Notes: generated by a model not told the origin, from the letters alone. A stretch of 64,000 nt of DNA from Bosea sp. 29B (GCF_902506165.1 NZ_LR733817.1:372001-436000), one strand, 5' to 3'; positions 8,737-16,739 are shown, counted from the stretch's first letter. Made by a program: numbers and translations.

Positions 8737-9771
8737 TCAACGGAACGGCGGCGAATACAGCAGGCCGCCCTGCGACCACGGCTGATTGTAGCCGCGCTCG
8801 AAGCCGACCTTGCTCTTCTTGCCGATATTGCGCTCGAAGATCTCCCCGTAGTTCCCGACCGCCTTGACGATGTTGTAGGCGAACTTCGGATCGAGCTCGA
8901 GCGCTTCGCCGAGCGACTTGTCGATGCCGAGGAAGCGCTTGACGCCGGGATCCTCGCTCTTCAGGAACTCGTCGATATTGGCCTGGGTGATGCCGTATTC
9001 TTCGGCCTGGATCGTGGCGTAGACGGTCCAGTTGACGATCTCGAGCCAGCGATCGTCGCCCGAGCGGACGGCCGGAGCCAAAGGCTCCTTCGACAGGCGC
9101 TCGGGCAGGAGCACGTAATCGTCCGGCTTGCCGAGCTGGATGCGACGCAAGGCGAGATCCGAGGCATCCTGGGTGAGTGCATCGACGCGGCCGGATTCGA
9201 GCGCGTTGACGAACTCCTTGGTCTCCTCGATCACCACCGGCTTGAAGCTCTTCTTCGTCTTGCGGAAGAAGTCGGCGATGTTGAGCTCGCCGGTCGTGCC
9301 GCTCTGGATGCCGATCGTCGCGCCGTCGAGCTCGGCCGCCTTGCTGACGCCGAGCGCCTTCTTCACCAGCAGGCCCTGGCCGTCATAGAAGACGATCGGT
9401 CCGAAGTGGAAACCGAGCTTGAAGGAGCGTGTCGCGGTCTGGGTGACGCCCGAGAGCAGGATATCGAACTCGCCCGCCTGCAGCGCCGGCAGTCGCTGCT
9501 GCGGCGAGGACGAAGTGAAGCTGACCTTATCGGCGTCGCCGAACACGGTCACCGCCAGTGCCCGGCCGAAATCGACGAAGAAGCCCTGCCATTTGCCATT
9601 GCTGTCCGGAGAGAAGAAGCCCGGCGAGGTGCCGACGCCGACTTTGATCGAACCGCGCTGCTTGATGGCGTCGAGCGTCGGCCCGGCCCAGGCGGAGGTG
9701 CCCGCCAGCAGCCCGGCGAGGATGACGGAATAGCCCAGCCCACGTCCGAGCCTGTTGGATATCACGAGCAT
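8737..9771 (-). CDS. aapJ: General L-amino acid ABC transporter substrate-binding protein AapJ
   Basis: 344 residues. Signal peptide about 1–29 ending AWA, then the type 3 solute-binding fold starting TLDAIKQRGSIKVGVGTSPG. AapJ features include QGFFVDFGRALAVTVFGD and the C-terminal ERNIGKKSKVGFERGYN. The ATG at 9771 has GAGAGGA seven bases upstream and places the signal peptide at the N-terminus; the ORF extends 16 codons further without support. It binds many L-amino acids in the rhizobial homologue. First gene of aapJQM; aapP does not follow. Confidence 0.95.
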   Translation of the reverse strand: MLVISNRLGRGLGYSVILAGLLAGTSAWAGPTLDAIKQRGSIKVGVGTSPGFFSPDSNGKWQGFFVDFGRALAVTVFGDADKVSFTSSSPQQRLPALQAGEFDILLSGVTQTATRSFKLGFHFGPIVFYDGQGLLVKKALGVSKAAELDGATIGIQSGTTGELNIADFFRKTKKSFKPVVIEETKEFVNALESGRVDALTQDASDLALRRIQLGKPDDYVLLPERLSKEPLAPAVRSGDDRWLEIVNWTVYATIQAEEYGITQANIDEFLKSEDPGVKRFLGIDKSLGEALELDPKFAYNIVKAVGNYGEIFERNIGKKSKVGFERGYNQPWSQGGLLYSPPFR

Positions 9772-10415
9772 GATGGTCCTCTCGATGTGAGCGCTCGCGA
9801 ACGGACGCGGAGCCAGCAAAATAACTCACAATATCAATGGATTATTCAAAAGATCGTTCCTTATGTCAAATGGAATGTTCTTTTTAAGAAACGGCGACAA
9901 TGAGAAAAATTTCCGCAAACCCACCTCACTCCGGAGCAATTTTCGTGACATTCTGCAAGACGACTCCATGGCTTTCGGCAGAGAGAACAGCGAGCGCGAT
10001 GGCCCTCAATCCGGGAGAATGAATCTCCGCGTCGATCAAATTATTTAATCCATTAATTTAATTGACTTCCTATCCGAGCCTTTTGCGGCGCCTCAGCTTG
10101 TTCTGCCTCCGTCGTATCACCGACCGACCAAACCGCGGCAGGAATCGCCGTAATCCGAAGAAGCGTTTCTCAGAAAGAACGACACCTTACAAATCGCGGC
10201 CGGGAGCCGCGCCTCAATTCGGCAAGATGGTGCCAATTTAACCTGATTAAGACGAATTTGCTTTATCCAGGGCCCTAGCGGCAATAAACAACCTGTCTCA
10301 GATTGTTCTTCAAAAAGAACATTCTCGTTGACGCTTGGCCCATCGGATCGCAAGCTCAGCCATGGATCAGCGCGGTCTTGAGCACAGGTCAGCGCAGTGT
10401 TTTCAGGAGTTCGAC
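9772..10415. promoter_or_regulatory. Divergent AT-rich control region between aapJ and the transporter–RLP operon
   Basis: 644 bp with no convincing gene and clearly lower GC than its surroundings. It contains inverted repeats of the form GTTCTT…AAGAAC. The best is at 10305–10320 (GTTCTTCAAAAAGAAC, 6-bp perfect arms), 95 bp before the binding-protein start. A second at 9877–9892 (GTTCTTTTTAAGAAAC) lies about 105 bp before aapJ, and a weaker one (TTTCT-C-AGAAA) at 10166–10176. Short frames here (9863–10048 plus, 10117–10476 minus) lack codon bias and were not accepted. Confidence 0.6.
10305..10320. promoter_or_regulatory. Palindrome GTTCTT-N4-AAGAAC, candidate operator
   Basis: Perfect 6-bp arms separated by four bases, 95 bp before the start of the organosulfur-type binding protein. 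Related inverted repeats lie at 9877–9892 near the aapJ promoter and at 10166–10176. Repetition of one motif across a divergent promoter region suggests a shared regulator site. Which protein binds is unknown; the Rrf2 protein encoded at 15896 is one candidate. Confidence 0.5.
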
Positions 10416-11444
10416 ATGGCGATTTGGAAGAAGCTGTCGCGCCGGCAGGCGGCGACCTTGATGGTCGGCACGGCACTGTTCTTCAGCCTCTCCGGTGCGG
10501 CCTCCGCCGCCGAGGGCCAATTGCGCATCGCCAAGCAGTTCGGCGTCGTCTACCTGCTCCTCGATGTCGCCGCCGAACAGAAGCTGATCGAGAAGCACGG
10601 CAAGGCGACCGGCGTCGACATCAAGGTCGAGTTCACCCAGCTCTCCGGCGGAGCCGCGGTGAACGACGCGCTGCTCTCGAACTCGATCGAGATCGCCAGC
10701 GCCGGTGTCGGCCCGCTCTTCACGCTGTGGGACCGCACCGAGGGCAAGCAGAACGTCAGGGGCGTCGCCTCGCTCGGCAACTTCCCCTACTACCTCGTCA
10801 GCAACAATCCGAATGTGAAGACGATCGCCGACTTCACCGACAAGGACAGGATCGCCCTGCCCGCGGTCGGCGTCTCCGTGCAGTCGCGCATCCTGCAATG
10901 GGCCTCGGCCAAGCTCTGGGGCGACAAGGAATTTGCGAAGCTCGACAAGATCAGCGTCGCCCTGCCCCATCCCGAGGCCGCCGCCGCGATCATCAAGGGC
11001 GGCACCGAGATCACCGGCCATTTCGGCAATCCGCCCTTCCAGGAACAGGAACTGGCCGAGAACCCGAACGCCCACATCGTGCTCAAATCCTATGACGTCC
11101 AGGGCGGGCCGGCCTCCTCGACCGTGCTCTACGGCACCGAGAAGTTCTACAAGGAGGCGCCGAAGACCTATCGCGCCTTCCTCGACGCGCTAGACGAAGC
11201 CGCGAAGTTCATCACCAACAATCCCGAGCAGGCGGCCGACATCTATCTCAAGGCCAATGGCGGCAAGGGCGACCGCAAGCTGCTGCTCCAGGTCATCAGG
11301 AATCCCGAGGTGACCTTCAAGGTCGAGCCGCAGAACACGCTCGGCCTCGGCCAGTTCCTGCATCGCGTCGGCGCGATCAAGAACGAGCCCAAGGCGCTGT
11401 CGGACTATTTCTTCACCGATCCGCGCATCGCTGCGGGCAGCTGA
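10416..11444 (+). CDS. ABC transporter substrate-binding protein, SsuA/TauA/NitT family
   Basis: 342 residues. An N-terminal basic stretch and hydrophobic signal peptide end near ASAAEG (about residue 33). The mature domain is of the NMT1/THI5-like fold used for sulfonates, taurine, nitrate and thiamine precursors (QFGVVYLLLDVAAEQKLIEK; later SNNPNVKTIADFTDKDRIAL). The ATG is preceded by CAGGAG at 6 bp. First gene of a tightly packed operon with its ATPase 9 bp downstream. The neighbouring RLP, cupin and Rrf2 genes suggest an organosulfur ligand, but this is context only. Confidence 0.9.
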   Translation: MAIWKKLSRRQAATLMVGTALFFSLSGAASAAEGQLRIAKQFGVVYLLLDVAAEQKLIEKHGKATGVDIKVEFTQLSGGAAVNDALLSNSIEIASAGVGPLFTLWDRTEGKQNVRGVASLGNFPYYLVSNNPNVKTIADFTDKDRIALPAVGVSVQSRILQWASAKLWGDKEFAKLDKISVALPHPEAAAAIIKGGTEITGHFGNPPFQEQELAENPNAHIVLKSYDVQGGPASSTVLYGTEKFYKEAPKTYRAFLDALDEAAKFITNNPEQAADIYLKANGGKGDRKLLLQVIRNPEVTFKVEPQNTLGLGQFLHRVGAIKNEPKALSDYFFTDPRIAAGS

Positions 11445-11453
11445 GCCCCGGCC

Positions 11454-12338
11454 ATGACGCTCGTCGCCGAGAGACGACCGCAGGGCGGTCCGCTGCCCCT
11501 GCCCGCTCGCGCGGCTGCTCCAGCCGGCGAAGGACAGGCTTCGCCTGTCTTGCTAGCTCCGCTCCTCCAGGTCGACGGCGTCAGCCTCGAATACCGCACG
11601 GCCGAGACGATCGTGCGCGCCACCCACCGGGTCGGCTTCGACGTCTACGAGGCCGACCGCTTCGTGCTGCTCGGCCCGTCCGGCTGCGGCAAGTCGACCC
11701 TGCTCAAGGCGGTCGCCGGCTTCATCGCCCCGGTCGAGGGCGAGATCAGGCTCGGAGGCCGGCCGGTCAGCGGGCCGGGGCCCGACCGCATCGTCGTCTT
11801 CCAGGAGTTCGACCAGCTCCCGCCCTGGAAGACCGTGCTCCAGAACGTCGCCTTCCCGCTGACGGCCTCGCGCACGCTTCCGCGCCGCGAGGCGCTGGAG
11901 CGTGCGCGGCACTATGTCGAGAAGGTCGGGCTCGCCAAATTCGCCGACAGCTATCCGCACCAGCTCTCCGGCGGCATGAAGCAGCGCGTCGCCATCGCCC
12001 GCGCACTCGCCATGCAGCCCAGCATCCTCCTGATGGATGAGCCCTTCGCCGCGCTCGACGCGCTGACCAGGCGCCGGATGCAGGAGGAGTTGCTGGCGCT
12101 CTGGGACGAGGTCCGCTTCACCCTGCTCTTCGTCACCCATTCGATCGAGGAGGCGCTGATCGTCGGCAACCGCGTCGCGGTGCTGTCACCGCATCCCGGC
12201 CGGCTGCGGGCCGAGTTCAACAGCCACGAATTCGATCTCGCGAGCATCGGCGGCGCACCATTCCAGGCCGCCGTCCGGCGCCTGCATGAGCGGCTCTTCG
12301 AGCATGAACACGCCGGTGCAGAAGAGGCGAAGCCATGA
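11454..12338 (+). CDS. ABC transporter ATP-binding protein, SsuB/TauB family
   Basis: 294 residues. Walker A GPSGCGKST at about 74, Q-loop in VVFQEFDQLPPWKT, signature LSGGMKQR, Walker B ILLMDEPFAALD and switch VTHSIEEA are all present, so the ATPase should be active. The PPWKTV stretch is typical of the nitrate/sulfonate/taurine class. The first 40 residues are an unusual Pro/Ala/Gly-rich extension before the domain; a later start is possible, but none has a better ribosome site. It overlaps the permease gene by 4 bp. Confidence 0.92.
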   Translation: MTLVAERRPQGGPLPLPARAAAPAGEGQASPVLLAPLLQVDGVSLEYRTAETIVRATHRVGFDVYEADRFVLLGPSGCGKSTLLKAVAGFIAPVEGEIRLGGRPVSGPGPDRIVVFQEFDQLPPWKTVLQNVAFPLTASRTLPRREALERARHYVEKVGLAKFADSYPHQLSGGMKQRVAIARALAMQPSILLMDEPFAALDALTRRRMQEELLALWDEVRFTLLFVTHSIEEALIVGNRVAVLSPHPGRLRAEFNSHEFDLASIGGAPFQAAVRRLHERLFEHEHAGAEEAKP

Positions 12339-13204
12339 GCCTCGCCCAGCCGCCGATCCGGCCGGAATATGACCAACCGCTGCCGCCCTTCATCGCAACC
12401 ATAGTCGAACGCCCACGCCCATTGCTCGAGCGCCTCGCCGGGCAGGGCTGGCTGCGCAAGGGCCTGATCCTCGTCGTGCTCGCCCTGCTCTGGGAGGCGC
12501 TGGCGCGCTGGCAGGACAACGAGCTCCTGCTCCCGACTTTCCTCGCCACGGTGCAGGCGCTGGTCGAAGGGCTGGCGAGCGGCGAATTGATCGAGCGCGC
12601 CCGGCTCTCGCTGATCGTGCTGGCGCAGGGCTATGCTGCCGGGCTGACGCTCGCCTTCCTGCTGACGACACTCGCCATCTCGACTCAAGTTGGCCGCGAC
12701 CTGCTCTCGACCCTGACCGCGATGTTCAACCCGCTGCCGGCGATCGCCTTGCTGCCCTTGGCATTGCTCTGGTTCGGCCTGGGCTCGGGCAGCCTGATCT
12801 TCGTGCTGATCCATTCGGTGCTCTGGCCGGTTGCGCTCAATACCTTCGCCGGCTTCCAGGGCGTGCCGGACACGCTGCGCATGGCCGGCCGCAATTACGG
12901 GCTCAATGGCCTGCGCTACGTCTTCGGCATCCTGGTGCCGGCGGCGCTGCCCGCGATCCTGTCCGGCCTCAAGATCGGCTGGGCCTTCGCCTGGCGCACT
13001 CTGATCGCCGCCGAGCTGGTCTTCGGCGCCTCCTCGGGCCGCGGCGGCCTCGGCTGGTACATCTTCCAGAACCGCAACGAGCTCTACACCGACAAGGTCT
13101 TCGCCGGCCTGCTGCTGGTGATCCTGATCGGCCTTGTCGTCGAGAATCTCGTCTTCGCCGCAATCGAGAAGGCGACGATCCGGCGCTGGGGCATGGCCCG
13201 CTGA
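12335..13204 (+). CDS. ABC transporter permease, SsuC/TauC family
   Basis: 289 residues with about six membrane segments and the BPD_transp_1 domain. The EAA-loop region is MAGRNYGLNGLRYVFGILVP. It starts with an ATGA overlap with the ATPase, so it is translationally coupled and forms the channel of the same importer. The next reading frame starts at or shortly after its stop codon. Confidence 0.92.
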   Translation: MSLAQPPIRPEYDQPLPPFIATIVERPRPLLERLAGQGWLRKGLILVVLALLWEALARWQDNELLLPTFLATVQALVEGLASGELIERARLSLIVLAQGYAAGLTLAFLLTTLAISTQVGRDLLSTLTAMFNPLPAIALLPLALLWFGLGSGSLIFVLIHSVLWPVALNTFAGFQGVPDTLRMAGRNYGLNGLRYVFGILVPAALPAILSGLKIGWAFAWRTLIAAELVFGASSGRGGLGWYIFQNRNELYTDKVFAGLLLVILIGLVVENLVFAAIEKATIRRWGMAR

Positions 13205-13254
13205 TGCCGCTGTCGCTCGCTTTGACCCACGCCTTCCTGCACGGATCTCCATCC

Positions 13255-14133
13255 ATGACCGCTGCCCTGCACTTCGCCGACACTCCTCGCTCCGCAATCT
13301 CCGAGGCCTCCGCCGGAGACGATTCGAAGGCCTTGTTGCGGGCGCGCTATCGCGCCGAGGGTCAGCCAGAGCCTGCGCATTGGAACGAGGTCATCGGCCA
13401 GATCCTGGCGCATCGCTCAGTGCGCTCCTACAAGCCCGATCCGCTGCCGGACGGCACGATCGAGACGCTGGTCGCAGCAGGGCAGTCCGCCGCCAGCTCC
13501 TCCAATCTGCAGGCCTGGAGCGTGGTCGCCGTTTCCGATCCCGCCCGCAAGGCGCGGCTCGCCGAGGTCACCGGCAACCAGAAGCACATCCTGCAGGCCC
13601 CGACCCTGCTGGTCTTCCTCGCCGATCTCAATCGGCTGGGCGCGCTTGGTGCCGCGCGTGAGCATGCAGTCGAGGCTCTCGACTATATCGAGACGCTGTT
13701 CGTCGCGATCATCGATGCGGCGCTGGCGGCGCAGAACGCCGTGCTGGCCGCCGAGAGCCTCGGCCTCGGCACGGTCTACATCGGCGCCCTGCGCAACGAT
13801 CCCGAAAGGGTGGCAAACGAGCTCGGCCTGCCGCCGAAGGTGTTCCCCGTCTTCGGCCTCTGCGTCGGCTATCCCGCTCCCGAGGTGGTCACCGGCATCA
13901 AGCCGCGCCTCTCGCCCGCCCTTGTCCTCCATCGCGAGCAATACGGGGCCGGCTACGCGCCTGAGCCGGTTGCGGCCTATGACGGAGCGATCCAGGGCTT
14001 CCAGAGCGAGCAGAAGATCCCGCAGGTGCCGTGGTCGCGGCAGGCGCTCGCCCGGGTCGCCGGGCCGCAATCGCTGAGCGGGCGCGACCGCATGCGCGAT
14101 GCGCTGGCTGCACTCGGCTTCATGCTGCGCTGA
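13255..14133 (+). CDS. Flavin-dependent nitroreductase family oxidoreductase (NfsA-like)
   Basis: 292 residues from the chosen ATG; an upstream ATG at 13204 overlapping the permease stop (TGATG) would add 17 residues and is possible. The FMN-binding nitroreductase fold is marked by ILAHRSVRSYKPDPLPDG (phosphate-binding RS-R near residue 55), AASSSNLQAWSVV, and the distal GLGTVYIGALRNDPERVA. Length and C-terminal tail resemble NfsA/FRP-type NADPH reductases. Its place between the importer and the RLP gene suggests a redox step on the imported compound; the natural substrate is unknown. Confidence 0.85.
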   Translation: MTAALHFADTPRSAISEASAGDDSKALLRARYRAEGQPEPAHWNEVIGQILAHRSVRSYKPDPLPDGTIETLVAAGQSAASSSNLQAWSVVAVSDPARKARLAEVTGNQKHILQAPTLLVFLADLNRLGALGAAREHAVEALDYIETLFVAIIDAALAAQNAVLAAESLGLGTVYIGALRNDPERVANELGLPPKVFPVFGLCVGYPAPEVVTGIKPRLSPALVLHREQYGAGYAPEPVAAYDGAIQGFQSEQKIPQVPWSRQALARVAGPQSLSGRDRMRDALAALGFMLR

Positions 14134-14208
14134 GGTGCCTCCGCGACGGCAGCGCTATAATGGTGGTGTGAAACGGAATGGCGGAGCCCCGCCTCAGCGG
14201 GATCGACG

Positions 14209-15333
14209 ATGAGCTGGATCGAAGTCACCTATCACCTGCGCGGCTCGCCCGAGGATGCCCAGGCGCGCGCCAGGGCGATCGCCGTCGAGCAGAGCATCGA
14301 GATGCCACCCGAGGCGGTCGACGATCCCTTCGTCCTCGGCGAGATTCTGGGCCGTGTCGTCGCGGTCGAGCCCAAGGGCAGCGGCCTGCATGCGATCCGC
14401 ATCCTGCTCTCTGCCGCCACGGTGGGCGACGATACCGGACAGCTCCTCAACATGCTGTTCGGCAATTCCTCGCTGCATGATGACCTCACGCTCGCCGACG
14501 TCGCCTTGCCGCCCGATCTGCGCACCGCGTTCGGCGATGGCCCGCAGTTCGGGCTCGACGGCCTGCGTCAGCGCGTCGGCGCCACAGGGCGCGCTCTGAC
14601 CTGCTCGGCCCTCAAACCACAAGGACTGCCACCGGAGGAGCTGGCGCGCCTGGCCGAAGCCTTCGCGCTCGGCGGCATCGACTACGTCAAGGACGATCAC
14701 GGGCTGGCGACGCAAGCCTACAGCCCGTTCCCGCAGCGCGTTTCGGCCTGTGCCGCCGCGGTGCGCCGCGCCACCACGCGGACCGGCCATCCGACCCGCT
14801 ATGTCCCGAGCCTCTCCGGCAACCTCGACGCCGTGCGCGAGCAGTTGCGCATCCTCGCACAGGAAGGCCTCGACACAGCGATGGTGGCGCCGGCGATCCT
14901 CGGCCTCGCCAATGTCCAGCGGCTCAGGCGGGACTATCCCGATATCGCCTTGCTCGCCCATCCCAGCCTGGCCGGCGCGGCGCGGATAGACCCGGCCTGC
15001 CTGACCAGGCTCTGGCGGCTCGCCGGCATCGATGCGGTGATCTTCCCCAATCATGGCGGCCGCTTCGGCTATTCCGCCGAGACGTGCCAGCGCATCGCGC
15101 AAGCTGCGCTCGCGCCGGAGCCCGGGCTCGCAGCGATCGCTCCGGTACCGGCCGGCGGCATGAGCGTGGCGCGTGTGCCGGAGATGCTCGACTTCTACGG
15201 CCGCGACGTCATGCTGCTGATCGGCGGCAACCTGCTCGCCGAGGGCGACAGATTGAGCGAGGCCACGGCCGCGTTCGTCGCCACGGTCCATCAGCACTCG
15301 CAAGCACAAGCCCTGGCACAAACCCATGCCTGA
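14209..15333 (+). CDS. RuBisCO-like protein (form IV), non-carboxylating
   Basis: 374 residues spanning the RuBisCO N-terminal domain and TIM barrel. My hand alignment shows N86 (RuBisCO Asn123), K136 in LKPQGL (Lys175), K161 and D163 in YVKDDHG (Lys201, Asp203), H251 (His294), G316–G317 and G339–G340 (phosphate loops) kept. Changed are Q138 (Lys177), H164 (Glu204), P252 (Arg295) and A315 (Ser379), and the loop-6 lysine is absent. It therefore cannot fix CO2 but is probably an isomerase or enolase on a sugar phosphate. RLPs are known as 2,3-diketo-5-methylthiopentyl-1-P enolase, methylthioribulose-1-P isomerase and 3-oxo-isoapionate-4-P enzymes. Overlap of 8 bp with the cupin gene favours the second type. 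Confidence 0.92.
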   Translation: MSWIEVTYHLRGSPEDAQARARAIAVEQSIEMPPEAVDDPFVLGEILGRVVAVEPKGSGLHAIRILLSAATVGDDTGQLLNMLFGNSSLHDDLTLADVALPPDLRTAFGDGPQFGLDGLRQRVGATGRALTCSALKPQGLPPEELARLAEAFALGGIDYVKDDHGLATQAYSPFPQRVSACAAAVRRATTRTGHPTRYVPSLSGNLDAVREQLRILAQEGLDTAMVAPAILGLANVQRLRRDYPDIALLAHPSLAGAARIDPACLTRLWRLAGIDAVIFPNHGGRFGYSAETCQRIAQAALAPEPGLAAIAPVPAGGMSVARVPEMLDFYGRDVMLLIGGNLLAEGDRLSEATAAFVATVHQHSQAQALAQTHA

Positions 15334-15790
15334 CACGACCAAGGATGCTCCCAACCTGCGCCGGCATGAAGACGGCTTCGCCTGGCAGGGTGTTGAACGA
15401 CTCGCCTACAAGCAGGATGGCGATGCACCCTTCCGCGACGTCTCGCGCCAGATCCTGTTCTCGCGATCCGATCTTGCCGGCGAGCTGCGCTATTTCGAGG
15501 TCGGGCCGGGCGGTCACACCACATTGGAGCGCCACGGCCATGTCCATGGCGTGATGATCGTGCGCGGTCGTGGCCGCTGTCTCGTCGGCTCGCAGGTGAG
15601 TGAGATCGGCCCGCTCGATCTCGTCACCATCCCCGGCTGGACCTGGCACCAGTTCAAGGCCGCGCCCGACGAACCGCTCGGCTTCCTTTGCCTCGTCGAT
15701 GCCACCCGCGACCGCCCGGCTCTGCCGACGCCGGAGGAACTCGCGACCTTGCGCGCCTCGCCGGAGATCGCTGCCTTCCTCGACGGCTGA
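15326..15790 (+). CDS. Cupin-domain protein overlapping the RLP gene
   Basis: 154 residues, single small beta-barrel. Metal ligands are likely among H64, E68, H70, H72, H74 (GGHTTLERHGHVHG) and H108 (GWTWHQF). It overlaps the RLP gene by 8 bp. In Rhodospirillum rubrum a cupin next to the methylthioribulose-1-P isomerase RLP removes methanethiol from methylthioxylulose-5-P, giving deoxyxylulose-5-P. The same order here suggests a related job, but this is inference from neighbourhood and fold only. No mtnA, mtnK or mtnP gene is present in the window. Confidence 0.85.
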   Translation: MPDTTKDAPNLRRHEDGFAWQGVERLAYKQDGDAPFRDVSRQILFSRSDLAGELRYFEVGPGGHTTLERHGHVHGVMIVRGRGRCLVGSQVSEIGPLDLVTIPGWTWHQFKAAPDEPLGFLCLVDATRDRPALPTPEELATLRASPEIAAFLDG

Positions 15791-15895
15791 GCCGCAGCCG
15801 AAGCGCCATCGCCGGGCAACGTCCCTATAATCGCCCTCGCTTGCAGTTCCCGCAAAATAGATCGATATACTGTACTTCTAAGCGGGGGACGGGCA

Positions 15896-16345
15896 GTGCT
15901 GACCAACAAGGGCAAATACGGCATCAAGGCCATGGTCCACCTCGCCCGGCTCGATGCCGGCGAGACCGCCCAGATCGCCGAGATCGCCCAGCGCAACAAC
16001 ATCTCGAAGAAGTTTCTCGACGCGATCCTGCTGGATCTGCGCAATGCCGGCATGCTGCGCAGCAAGAAGGGTCCGGGCGGTGGCTACGCGCTGGCGAAAC
16101 CGGCCCGGACCATCAAGGTTGGAGCCGTCATTCGGGCCCTGGAAGGGCCGATCGCGCCGATCGACTGCGCCAGCCAATCGGCGTTCAAGCCGTGCCAGGA
16201 TTGCGGAGACATCGAAGCCTGCGTCGTCCGCGGGGTGATGCGGGAGGTCCGCGACGCCATGGCGGCGGTCGTCGACAACACGACGATCGCCGATCTCGTC
16301 GGCCGCGCCGCAGCCCACAAGCCCGAGATCGACTTCGCGATCTAA
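15896..16345 (+). CDS. Rrf2-family regulator with cysteine cluster
   Basis: 149 residues. Winged HTH at about 1–65 (LTNKGKYGIKAMVHLA; ISKKFLDAILLDLRNAG; KGPGGGYALAKP), dimer helix, and cysteines C91, C100, C103 and C109. IscR and NsrR use three cysteines in this loop to hold an Fe-S cluster, so a redox, NO or sulfur-sensing cluster is plausible. The GTG start has GGGGGAC 5 bp upstream. It follows the cupin gene by 105 bp in the same direction and is the obvious candidate regulator of the transporter–RLP genes. Confidence 0.9.
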   Translation: MLTNKGKYGIKAMVHLARLDAGETAQIAEIAQRNNISKKFLDAILLDLRNAGMLRSKKGPGGGYALAKPARTIKVGAVIRALEGPIAPIDCASQSAFKPCQDCGDIEACVVRGVMREVRDAMAAVVDNTTIADLVGRAAAHKPEIDFAI

Positions 16346-16421
16346 AATCTATTTCTTTAGTAGACAAATTATCACAAGAACCTATTTTCGATCGGAGCGG
16401 AAACCGCACTCCGGTGAAATC

Positions 16422-16574
16422 ATGAATCAACAGTTCGCCCCGCCCGTCGCCGCCGATATCCATTCCGACGCGTTCAAGGCGGTGATGCGCAATGTCGCGG
16501 GCGCGGTCAGCATCATTACCGCCTCGCATGACGGCGAGCGCGCCGGCCTGCCCGTCTTGCGGTTGAGCGTGTGA
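16422..16574 (+). pseudogene. Flavin reductase-domain protein, truncated N-terminal stub
   Basis: The first about 45 residues match the start of flavin reductase-like (FMN-binding split barrel) proteins: FKAVMRNVAGAVSIITASHD then GERAGL. Intact members continue with a TA.. stretch and about 110 more residues. Here the match ends after GERAGLPV near 16558 and the frame stops at 16574, next to IS sequence. It is co-directional with the Rrf2 gene (76 bp upstream) and was probably the last gene of the RLP operon. Such reductases serve two-component flavin monooxygenases, for example in sulfonate desulfonation. Confidence 0.75.
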
Positions 16575-16739
16575 AACGAAATTCGTTCGGCGGTCGACGC
16601 TGCCGTGTACAGCGCTACCGGACATGTCACCTCGGCAATCTTGAGGACGCCTTTCCAAACAGCGCGCGGTGCCGTGGATGTCCCCTAGGGTGGATAGGTG
16701 ATTGCTCTCCGCGGAGGAACTTGGTGGCGATGCTGATGG
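16575..16739. other. Unassigned segment between gene stub and IS remnant
   Basis: 165 bp with no gene that I can support. It is bounded on the left by the broken flavin reductase frame and on the right by the apparent left end of the IS3-type element. It may be a piece of an older mobile element; the minus-strand frame at 16627–16860 runs through it into IS sequence and matches nothing I know. Confidence 0.4.

Noticed and set aside
9863-10048. Short plus-strand frame in the aap–RLP promoter gap
   Set aside because: No codon bias or ribosome site; it lies on palindromic regulatory DNA of low GC.
10117-10476. Minus-strand frame of 119 codons overlapping the binding-protein start
   Set aside because: It covers the operator and signal-peptide codons of the opposite gene and has no recognisable domain.
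14209-15333. True RuBisCO with carbon-fixation role
   Set aside because: Loop-6 lysine, Arg295 and Glu204 equivalents are missing, and no phosphoribulokinase or small subunit gene is near.
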